64,000 bases of DNA from Rhodococcoides corynebacterioides NBRC 14404 (GTDB lineage: Bacteria > Actinomycetota > Actinomycetes > Mycobacteriales > Mycobacteriaceae). The notes beneath the pieces are model-generated. The model searched no databases, was not told where the DNA came from, and saw only the letters and a program-made list of their open reading frames with translations. Below are positions 47,180 to 59,100 of the stretch, piece after piece; position 1 is the stretch's first letter, and each line of letters opens with the position of its first letter. A program made the position numbers and the translations under genes. The stretch is from NCBI RefSeq assembly GCF_001894765.1, contig NZ_BCWV01000005.1, positions 248,001 through 312,000 of the forward strand. The letters run 5' to 3'.

Positions 47180-50100
47180 ATGACGTCGTCCACGACGGTC
47201 GAGTCCACCGGCGGTACGCCGGACCACCGACCGGCCGACACCGGCGCCTTCCCGTTGAGCCCCGCCCAGACCGGGTTGTGGTTCGCGCAGAAGCTCGCCC
47301 CCGAGGTGCCGCTGACCGTCGCGCAGTACGTCGACGTGGCCGGTCCGCTGGACGCCGACCTCGTCGCGGACGTGGCCGCCACCGTCGGAGCGGAGCTCCA
47401 ATCCGGGTGCATCCGCGTGCTCGACATCGACGGCCGACCACATCAGGTGGTGGACACCGAGTCGGTGCACACGCGGCGCCTCGACCTTCGCGGTGAGGCC
47501 GACCCGGTGGCGGCGGCGCATCGCTGGATGCGCGACGAGATGCACGCCCCCGTCGACGTCGAACGCGACCCACTGACGGTCAACGTGCTCCTGCGCGTGG
47601 AGGACGAGCGGTGGCTCTGGTACACCCGGATGCACCATCTCGCCGGTGACGGTTTCGGCGCCGTGACCGCCCTGCGCCGGGTCGCCCAGCTGTACACCGC
47701 AGCGACCACGGGCGTCGACGCGCCGCCGCAGCGCGCGCACGATCTGGCCGAGCTGTACCGGGCGGAGGAGACCTACCGCCGGTCGCCGCGCTTCACGACC
47801 GACCGCGAGTACTGGGCCGCCAAGACGGCGGGACTCCCGGAGCGCTTCTCGCTCGTGCCGCGCTCGGCGCCTGCCGCCGCCACCCGGCGCCGCGTGGACG
47901 GCATCGCCGCGACTTCGGTGACCGACGCCATCACCGCGGTCGCCGCCCGCGTCGACGGCACCGAGGCCGCGGTGCTCGTCGCGGCCATCGCCGCCTACCT
48001 CCACCGCGTCACGGGATCGGCCGAGGTGGTCCTGAGCCTGCCGGTGTCGGTCCGCACGACGGCCGCACTGCGCCGTTCCGGCGGCATGTTCTCCAACGTG
48101 GTTCCGCTGCGCCTGCGCATCGAGGACCACACGACACTCGACGAGCTGATCGCCGCGGTGACCCTCGAGATCACCGGCGCGCTCCGACATCAGAAGTACC
48201 GCCACGAGGACATCCGCCGCGACCACGGCAGCAGCACCGACCAGCGCGGCTTCTTCGGCCCGATGGTCAACATCATGCTGTTCGACTGGAGCGTGCAGCT
48301 CGGGGATCTGACCGGCCATCTCCACAACCTCTCCAGCGGGCCGGTCGAGGATCTCGCGTTCACCATCTACAACAGCAGCACCCCCGGGGCGGGACTGAAC
48401 ATCGACCTCGAGGCGAACCCCGCCCTCTACGACGACCTGGAGCTCGGCGCCCACCACCGCCGGTTCCTGGCCTTCCTCGCCGCGCTGCTGGATCGGCCCG
48501 CCGCGGCCCCCGTCACCGACACTCCGGTCTTCCTGCCGGACGAGCTCGAGACCGTCGTCCACACGTTCAACGACACCGCCGCGACCGTCGAGCCCGACAC
48601 CCTGTGGAGCGCGTTCGCCCGTCGCGTCGCGGCGACGCCGGACGCCCCCGCCCTGACCTTCGGGGAGACCACCCTCACCTACGCCGAGACCGCGGAGCGC
48701 GCCGGCCGAGTCGGCACCGCGCTGCGCCGCCGCGGCGTCGTGCCGGGCGACGTCGTCGCGCTGTCGATGCCGCGGTCGCTCGAGTCGGTCCTCGGCATGT
48801 ACGGCGTCCTGCACGCGGGCGCCGCCTACCTTCCACTCGATCCCGAGCAGCCCGCCGAACGCATCGCCTCCGTCCTCGACACCGCCCGCCCGCGCTGCGT
48901 GCTGACCGAGGACGACGTCGCTGCGGCGGTGACCGACTCGGACGCCTCGGCCGCACCCGCGCCGGTCCGTCCCGACGACCTCGCGTACGTCCTGTTCACC
49001 TCCGGCTCCACCGGTCGGCCGAAGGGCGTCGCCGTCACGCACCGGGCGATCACCAACCGGCTCGAGTGGATGCAGCACGAGTACCCGCTGACCGACGACG
49101 ACGTGGTCCTGCAGAAGACCCCGTCGACCTTCGACGTGTCGGTGTGGGAATTCTTCTGGCCCCTGCGTGTCGGCGCCCGGCTGGTCATCGCCGAACCCGG
49201 GGTGCATCGCGAACCGCGCCGGTTGCTCGCCGCGATGATCGACGCCGAGGTCACCACGGTGCACTTCGTGCCGTCGATGCTGGCCGCCTTCGTGGCAGAG
49301 ATGCGCGACTCGCGGGTCTGCCCCACCCGTCTGCGCCGAGTGTTCAGCAGCGGTGAGGCGCTCCCCGCCGACACGGCCGCCGCCTTCACCGACGCGACGG
49401 CGGTGCCGCTGCACAACCTGTACGGCCCCACCGAGGCAGCCGTGGACGTCACCTACCGCCGCTTCCGCCCGGGGGACGTCGGCACCGTGCCCATCGGACG
49501 CCCCGTGTGGAACACCCGGGTGCACGTGCTCGACGCGCGGCTGCGCCCGGTGCCCGTCGGCGTGGCAGGGGAGCTCTACCTCGCCGGCGTGCAACTGGCC
49601 CGCGGCTACGTCGGGCGCCCCGACCTCACCGCCGACCGGTTCGTCGCCGATCCGATCGCCGCCGACGGGAGTCGGCTCTACCGCACCGGCGACCTCGCCC
49701 GGTGGCGCAGCGACGGCGACCTGGACTACCTCGGCCGCACCGACTTCCAGGTCAAGGTCCGCGGCCTGCGCATCGAGCTCGGCGACGTCGAGGCCGCCCT
49801 GCTCGCCCACCCCGGCGTCGATCACGCCGTGGCCGTCGCCCGACCGGATCACCGCGGCGACACCCGACTGGTCGGATACGTCGCCGGACCGAGCGCCGCG
49901 TCCCTCTCTCCCGACGACGTCCGCGCGACCGCGGCGGCCCGCGTGCCGGCGTACATGGTTCCCGATGTCGTGACCGTGCTGGACGCCCTCCCGCTGGGCA
50001 GCAGCGGCAAGGTCGACCGGCGCGCCCTTCCCGAGCCGACGGCACCGTCGCCGGCCGACGACGTCGCCCCGCGCACCGACCTCGAGCGTCGTATCGCGAC

Positions 50101-53100
50101 CGTCCTCGCCGACGTGCTGGAGATCCCGGCTCCCGGCGTTCACACGAGCTTCTTCGACCTGGGCGGCAACTCGCTCTCGGCCACACGCGTCGTCGCGCGA
50201 CTCACGAACGATCTCGACCGCCACGTGGGTCTCGACGACCTGTTCACCGCGCCGACGGTGGCCCGACTCGCCGAACGACTGACCGCGGTGGACGCCCCGG
50301 CCCACCGACCGCCGCTGGTCGCCGTGGCCCGACCGGACGTCGTGCCGCTGTCGCCGGCGCAGCAGCGGCTGTGGTTCCTCAATCGGCTCGATCCCGGCTC
50401 GGCCGTCTACAACATGCCGCTCGCGCTCGACCTCACCGGACAGCTGAACCTGTCGGCGCTGCGGCAGGCGCTGACGGACGTGGTTCACCGGCACGAGAGT
50501 CTGCGGACCGTCTTCCCCGACGGCCCGACCGGGCCGCACCAGGTGATCGAGGAGCCGGGGACGCCGGATCTCGGCCCGATCGACATCGCCGAGCCCGACC
50601 TCGACCGGGTCGTCGCCGACGTCGTCGGACACGGATTCGACGTGCGCCGCGACCATCCGATCCGTGTGCGTCTGTTCCGACTCGGCTCCGACCGTCACGT
50701 CCTCGTGGTGGTCCTGCACCACATCGCGGCGGACGGGTGGTCGTTCGTTCCACTGGCGGCCGACGTCGCCCTCGCCTACGCCGCGCGCGCCGCGGGGGAG
50801 GCGCCCGCGTTCGCGCCGCTGCCGGTCCAGTACGCCGACGCGGTGCTGTGGCAGCGAGCCGTGCTCGGTGACCCCGCCGATCCGGGCAGCGTCCTCGCCG
50901 CCCAGACCGCGTTCTGGACGGACCGACTCGCCGGTCTGCCCGAGGTGCTCGACCTGCCCACTGACCGACCGCGCCAGGCCGTCCCCGCCGTCGCGGGCGC
51001 AGTCCACGCCTTCGAGCTCGACGCCGACCTGCGCGCGGCGATCACGGCTCTCGCCACCGCGCACTCGGCGAGCACCTTCATGGTGGTCCACGCCGCACTC
51101 ACGGCACTGCTCGGCCGGCTCGCCGACACCGACGACGTCGCCGTCGGCACTCCCGTGGCCGGGCGCGGTGACCGGGCGCTCGACGGCGCGGTCGGCATGT
51201 TCGTCAACACCCTCGTGCTGCGCGCCGCACCGCGCGTCGACCGGTCGTTCGTCGACCTGCTGCGTGCGGTCCGCGACGACGATCTCGAAGCGTTCGCGCA
51301 CGCGGACGTGCCCTTCGACACGGTGGTCGACGCCGTCGCGGCCGACCGGACGTCGGCGCACCACCCGCTGTTCCAGGTCATGCTCTCCTTCGACAACCTC
51401 GCGCCCGCCGCGGTGGCCCTGCCCGGGCTGACCGTCGCCGCCGGCGAGGTCGACACCGGCACCGCGAAGTTCGACCTGACCGTCGAGTTGGTGGACCGCC
51501 CGGGCGGCGGGTTCCAGGCTCGCCTCGGGTACGCGACCGCCCTGTTCGACGACACCACGGCGGCCGACCTCGCCCAGCGTTTCCTCGCGGTGCTCCGTCA
51601 GGTCACGGCCGATCCGACCGTCCGTGTCGGCGACGTCGACCTGCGGCTGCCCACCGACGTGGCGCCCGAGGCCGACGCGGTCCTCGTCGGCCCGCCCGGT
51701 GGCGCGCCGACCACGCTGCCGGAGTTGCTGCGCGCCACGGCCGCCCGGTTCCCCGACCGGGACGCGGTGATCGAGGCCGACCACACCCTCACCTACGCCG
51801 AACTGGATCGGCGATCGGATCTGCTGGCCGCGGCACTCGTCGACCGGGGGATCGGACCCGAGGTCCGGGTGCCCGTCTGCGTGGGCCGCTCGGCGGCATC
51901 GCTGATCGCCCTGTGGGCCGTCGCCAAGTCCGGTGGCGCCTACACCCCTCTCGACCCGAAGTACCCCGCGGACCGACTGGCCACGATGGTCGCCGACACC
52001 GGCGCCGTCGTCGGACTGGCCGGCGACGAGCGCGCGATGCTCCCGGACACGGTCCACTGGCTCGACCCGCGCACCGACCACGCACTCGCGGCGGCGCCCG
52101 TCGCCGTGCCGGCACCACACCCCGACCAGGCCGCCTACCTGATCTTCACGTCCGGCTCGACCGGCCGCCCCAAGGCCGTCGTGGTGTCCCACCGCGGCAT
52201 CGCGGATCTCGCCGCCGACACCGCAGCGGCCGCCGGGGTGGACGAGACCATCCGCGCCCTGCACTTCGCGTCGCCGTCCTTCGACGTCTCGCTGATGGAA
52301 CTGCTGATGGCATTCGCGGTGGGCGGCGCGGTGGTCCCGGCTCCCACCGACGTCTACGGCGGCCGCGACCTCGCGGCGCTGCTCCGCGACCGTCGGGTCA
52401 CCCACGCCGTGGTCACCCCCGCCGCACTCGAGACCGTCGACCCCGACGGTGTGCCCGACCTGCGGTTCGTCGCCGTCGGTGGCGACGTCTGCACGCCCGC
52501 GCTGGTCGAGCGGTGGGCCCCCGGCCGCACCATGCTCAACGTCTACGGTCCCACCGAGGCCACCGTCGTCGTCACGCGCACGGAGCCGATGAATCCCGGC
52601 GAGCCCGTCACCATCGGCCGTACCCGCACGGGCGTCGAGACACGCGTACTCGATCGCCGGCTCCGTCCGGTCGCGCCGGGAGTGCGCGGCGAGCTGTACC
52701 TGTCGGGACCGAGCCTCGCCCGCGGCTACCAGGGCCGCCCGGGGCCGACCGCGGAACGCTTCGTCGCCGACCCCGACGGTCCGCCCGGTTCTCGGATGTA
52801 CCGCACCGGAGACGTCGTCGCACTCCGCACGAACTCCGGCATCACCGCGGCTCCGGACACCCGTGCCATCCATTTCCTCGGCCGCGCGGATCACCAGGTC
52901 AAGGTGCGCGGCCATCGTGTCGAGCTGGCCGAGATCGATGCCGTGCTGCAGACCGAGCGCGCCGTGACGTGGTCGGTCACCCTGCTGGTCGACGCCGATC
53001 GGCGCGACGTCGCGCGGCTGGTCACGTACGCGGTGACCGACGCCGAGGACCGCGACGCGCTGACCGCGCGACTTCTCGAGGCCGCCCGCCGCGCGCTGCC

Positions 53101-56100
53101 GGACTACATGGTGCCCGCGTCGATCGTCTGGCTCGACGCGCTGCCGCTCACGCCGGCGGGAAAGCTCGACCGCCGCGCCCTGCCCGTGCCCGCGCCCCCG
53201 CAGAGCGACGTCCCGCACGAGGAGCCGGCCACCGACACGGAACGGACCGTCGCGACGGCCTTCGCCGACGCTGTCGGCCTCGAGCGGGTCGGGCGCCGTG
53301 ATCACTTCTTCGACTCCGGAGGCAACTCCCTCACCGCGACCAGGGTCGCGGCGACGCTGTCCGACGCGCTCGGCCGGGACGTCGCCGTCCGCACGATCTT
53401 CGAGCATCCGACCGTCGCCGCTCTGGCGGCGCGCATGGATACCGTCGCCGCGCTGGCGACGCGACTCGACACCGACGCCGGCCCCGCCCGCGTGCCGCTG
53501 GTCCCGCAGGAGCGCCCGGCTCGGATCCCGCTGTCCCTGCCGCAGCAGCGACTGTGGTTCCTGAACCGGCTGGATCCGACGTCCGACGCGTACACGATCG
53601 CACTGTCGGTCACGATCGACGGGCCGGTGGACCGGGACGCACTGGGGCGCGCGGTCCTCGACGTGCTCGACCGCCACGAGGCGTTGCGCACCGTGTTTCC
53701 CGAGACCGACGACGGCCCGCACCAGGTGGTGCTGCCCATCGACGACGTGCGCGACCGACTCGACGTCCGCGACCTCCGCGGGGCCACCCGGGCGGACGCC
53801 GTCCCGCAGGCCCTGCGGTCGCTGGCGCACCGCGGCACCGACCTCACCACGACCACCCCGGTGCGCGCGGTGCTGCTGCGCGTGTCCGACACCCGCCACG
53901 TCCTCGGGGTCGCGATCCACCACATCGCGGCCGACGGATGGTCGATGCGGCCCCTCACCCGCGACCTCGTCGCGGCGTACACGGCGCGGGCGGCCGGGCG
54001 GGAGCCGGAGCTGCCGCCTCTCCCCGTGCAGTACGCGGACTTCACGCTGTGGCAGCGCCGCATGCTGGGCGACGAGTCCGACCCGACGTCTCGCGCTGCC
54101 GCGGACCTCGCGTTCTGGACCTCGACGCTGGCGGGCCTGCCCGACGAGTGCACCGTGCCGGGCGACCGACCCCGCCCGGCACTGCCCGGCCACCACGCCG
54201 GCTCGCGCGAGTTCGCCGTGCCCGAGGGCACGATGGCCGCCCTCACCGCAGCCGCCGCGCGGCACGGCGGTACGCGCTTCATGGCGCTGCACGCCGTCCT
54301 CGCCTCCGTGCTGAGCCGGCTCGCCGACACGACCGACGTCGTGATCGGCACCCCGGTCGCCGGGCGCCACGACGCCGCGCTGCACGATCTCGTCGGCATG
54401 TTCGTGGGCACCGTGGTGCTGCGCACCCCGATCGAACCGGGCGACAGCTTCGCCCGGGTGCTGGAGCGCGTCCGCACGGTCGACCTCGATGCCCTCGGCC
54501 ACACCGAGCTGCCGTTCGAGCGCGTCGTCGACGCCCTGTCGCCGCCGCGGGTCGCGGGGCGGCACCCGCTGGTCCAGGTGGTGCTCACCGTGGACGAGAG
54601 CATCGACACCACCGTGTCGACGGGGGACCTCACCTGGTCGGCGGAGCCGATCGACATCGACCGCAGCAAGTTCGACCTCGACGTCGCCGTGATCGGCGGC
54701 CCGGACGGGTGGACCGTCCGCATCACCTACAGCCGGGACCTGTACGACGAGTCGACCGTCGACCGCCTCGGCGAGCGGTTCCTCACCGTCGCCGCGGCCG
54801 CCGCGGCGCATCCCGAGCGCGCGCTGGGCGACGCGTCGCTGCTCACCGCCGACGAGCGCGCGCGCCTCGACGCGCGCATCCCCGAACCGGTCGACGCGCC
54901 GGTGGTGCTCCCGGACCTGTGGGCGTCCGCGGTGCGCCGCGGCGGCGATCGACTCGCCGCCGTCGGCACCGCCGGCGAGCGGGTGACGTACGCCGAGCTC
55001 GATCGCCGGTCCACTCGGCTGGCCCGGCGCCTGCTCGCGCACGGTGCCGGCCCCGAGGACGTCGTCGCCGTCGCGCTGCCGCGCTCGCTCGCGGCGATCG
55101 CCGCGGTCCTCGCGGTGACGAAGACCGGGGCCGCGTGGGTTCCCGTGGACCCGCGCTATCCCGCGGACCGCGTCCGCCACATGCTCACCGACAGCGGTGC
55201 CCGGCTGGGCCTCACCGCGGCGGACCATCGGCCCGACGACGACCTCGCGGACGTGTGCTGGCTGGACGTGGAGCACGACCCGACCGACACGCTCGATCTC
55301 CCCGTCACCGACGCCGACCGTCGACGCACGCTGCGGGCGGACCACGTGGCGTACGTGATCTACACGTCCGGGTCGACGGGTGTGCCCAAGGGTGTCTCGG
55401 TCACCCATGCCGGACTGTCGGCGTTCGCCGACGCCGAACGCGCGCGGTTCGCCGTCGACGCCGACGCGCGGGTGTTGCACGTCGCGTCACCGAGCTTCGA
55501 CGCGTCCGTGCTGGAACTGCTCATGGCCGTGGGATCCGGCGCCACGCTGGTGATCTCGCCGCCCGACGTGTTCGGCGGGCGCGAGCTGGCCGACCTGATG
55601 CGTCGGGAACGCGTGAGCCACGCGTTCGTCACCCCGGCCGCCCTGGCGACGGTCGACGAGGACGTGTCGGCGACGGCTCTGCCCGACCTGCGGACGGTCG
55701 TCGTCGGCGGCGAGGCCGCGGGCCCGGACCTCGTCCGACGCTGGGCGCCGGGCCGTCTGATGGTCAACGGCTACGGACCGACCGAGACGACGGTGGTCGC
55801 AACGACGGACGTCCTGGAGGTGGACCGTCTCGTCACCGTGGGCACGCCGATTCCCGGGGCACGAGCCGCGGTCCTCGACGTACGTCTGCACCCGGTCCCG
55901 GACGGCACGACGGGCGAGCTGTACCTGGCCGGGCCCGGGCTCGCGCGAGGTTACCTGCGCCGGGCGGCGCTGACCGCGGGCCGGTTCGTGGCCGATCCAC
56001 GGGGCGCGGGGGAGCGGATGTACCGCACCGGCGACCTCGTCCGGTGGACCACCGACGGACGGCTCGAGTACGTCGGACGCACCGACACGCAGGTCAAGCT

Positions 56101-59100
56101 GCGCGGCTTCCGCATCGAGCCGGGGGAGATCGACGCGGTCCTCACGGCGCGCGACGACGTGTCCTTCGCCTACACCGCGGTCCACGTCGACGAGACCGGC
56201 ATTCCCGCTCTCGCCTCGTGGGTCGTCCCCGCGGCCGCGGCCACGATGGACCCGGACGCGGTCCTCGCCGATCTCGCCCGCACGCTCCCGGCGCATCTGG
56301 TCCCGGCCACGGTCACCACCCTGACGGCCGTACCGCTCACCCCGGTCGGCAAGCTCGACCTCTGCGCACTGCCCGCCCCGACTGCCCCGGCCCGCGCGGA
56401 CCGGGTCGTCGAGGCCCCGGCGACGCCGACCGAGCGCATCGTCGCCGACGTGGTGGCGAGCGTGCTCGGCGACGGGTGCGGGCCGATCGGCCGCGACGAC
56501 GACTTCTTCGCCCTCGGCGGCAACTCGCTGCTGGCCACGCAGGTCGCCTCGCGCATCGGATCACGAACGGGCCGAACGGTTCCCGTCCGCGCCCTGTTCG
56601 AGCACCCGGGCGTGCGCACGCTCGCTGCGCACGTGGACACCCTCACCGCCGACGACACCCCCGCACCGGGCAGCATCGCGCGACCCGACCGGTTGCCGCT
56701 CAGCCCGGCGCAGACACGGCAGTGGTTCCTCAACCGGGTCGATCCGTCGTCGCCCCTCTACAACGTGCCCGTGGTGGTACGTCTCGACGGGCCGCTCGAC
56801 GTGGCCGCTCTGCAGGCTGCGCTCGGTGACGTGGTGACGCGGCACGAGGTGCTGCGCACGGTCTACCCGGCAGCGTCCGACGGTCCGGAGCAGGTGATCC
56901 TGCCCGCGGTCGACGTGCCTCTCGCCATCCGCGACGTCGCCGAGGACGAGGTGCACTCCGCCGCCCTCGCCGCGGCCGGGACGGGCTTCGACGTCACCGT
57001 CGATCCACCGCTGCGCGCCACGCTGCTGCGCCTCGACCCCACCGCCCACGTACTGGTGCTCGTGATGCACCACATCGCCGCCGACGGGTGGTCGCTCGGG
57101 CCGCTGGCCGCCGATCTCACCGGTGCGTACGACGCGCGGTCCGCGGGCCGCGCACCCGAGCTGCCGCCGCTCGAGATCCAGTACGTCGACCACACGCTGT
57201 GGACGCAGGCGCGGCTCGGCTCCCTCGACGACCCGTCGTCGCTCCTGACCACGCAGCTGGCCTGGTGGACCGAGACTCTGGCCGGCGCCCCGGACACTCT
57301 CGGCATTCCCACGGACCGACCGCGTCCCGCCACGCCGTCGTACCGCGGCGGCACCGTCGACGCGCACCTGGACGACGATCTGCACCGTCGTCTCCGCGAG
57401 GTGGCCGCCGAGGAGGGAGCCACCCTCTTCATGGCTCTGCACACGGCCCTCGCCGTGACCCTCGGGCGCCTCGACGGGCGGTTCGACACCGTGGTCGGCA
57501 CCGCGGTCGCCGGACGTGGGCACGAGGCGATCGACCGGCTCGTGGGCATGTTCGTCGGCACCCTCGCGCTGCGCACCCGGATCGATCCGCGATCACCGCT
57601 GCAGGAGGCCCTGCGGGCCGTGCGCACGGCCGACGTCGAGGCGTTCGCTCGGCCCGACGTGCCGTTCGAGCAGGTGGTGGACGCGATCGCGCCCGCCCGG
57701 TCCGCCGCGCGTCACCCGATCTTCCAGGTGATGCTCACGGTGCGGGACGACGTCCCCACCCGAGCCCGCATGGGTGCAGGCGGCGCCGTCGTCGATGCCC
57801 GGGTGGCCGAGATCGACGTCGCGGTGGCCAAGTTCGACCTGCAGGTCACCGTGACCGAGCACCGCACCGACGCCGGCGAGCCCGCCGGGCTCACCCTCGG
57901 GCTCGACTACGCCACCGATCTCTTCGACGAGGCGACCGCGCGGACGCTGCTCGACCGGCTCGGCACCGTGCTGCGCACCCTCGCCACCCGGCCCACGACG
58001 GCGGTCGGCGCGATCGACCTGCTCACGCCCGACGAACGCGCCGCGCTGGTCCCCGTCGGCGCACGTCACGCGGACGCGCCGCGGACGTTGGCCGCCGTCC
58101 TCGACGACGCCGTCCGACTCTCGCCCGACGGCATCGCCCTCGAACACCTCGGCCGCGCGCTCACCTACCGCGAGCTCGACGCCCTCACCGACCGGTGGGC
58201 TCGTCGACTCGTCGCGCAGGGAGTGGGCCCGGGCACCCTGGTCGCCGTCGGCATTCCGCGCTCCCTGGACTCCGTGGTGGCCGTGCTCGCGATCGTGCGC
58301 GCGGGAGCGGGGTTCCTGCCGGTCGATCCGGCCTATCCGGCGGATCGCATCCGGCACATGCTCACCGACGCACGGCCGACCCTCGGCCTGACCACGGCCG
58401 ATCACCGCGCGGCACTGGCCGTGGACGGGACCGAGACGGTCTGGCTGCTGCTCGACGACGAGACGCTCGCATCCGGGCCGCTCGCCCCGGGCGCGCTTCC
58501 GCGGGCCGAGCTCGCCCATCCCGCCTACGTCATCTACACCTCCGGATCGACCGGAACGCCCAAGGGCGTCGTCGTCACCCACGCCGGGGTGTCGACCTTC
58601 GCCGCCGAGCTCACCGACCGACTGGACGTCACGAGCGCCTCCCGCGTCCTGCACTTCTCGTCGGTCAGTTTCGACGCGGCCGTGCTCGACCTGCTGTTCG
58701 CGCTCGGCGCCGGCGCCACGATGGTGATCGCACCCACGACCGTCGTGGGCGGCCGGGAGCTCGCGGAGTTCCTCGGCCGGGAACGGGTGACCCACGCCTT
58801 CGTCACCCCGGCGGCGCTGACCACCGCCGATCCGGCCGCGGCGACCGCGCTCACGCATCTCGTCGTGGGCGGCGACGCCTGCTCCCCGGACCTGGTGGCG
58901 CGCTGGGCCCCGGGCCGGAACCTGCACAACGCCTACGGTCCCACCGAGACCACCATCGTCACCGTGATGTCCGACGCCCTCACCCCGGGTGCACCCATCG
59001 GCATCGGATCACCCGTCCGCGGCGTCGCCGCCGTCGTGCTGGACCGGCAGCTCGAGCCCGTGCCGTACGGCGTGGTGGGCGAACTCCACCTCACCGGTGA

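Noticed and set aside
46973..55480. An 8.5-kb open frame on the minus strand (2835 codons) opposite the NRPS.
   Set aside because: It is a GC-skew shadow of the NRPS gene: no domain, no ribosome site, and compositionally like other antisense frames in the window.
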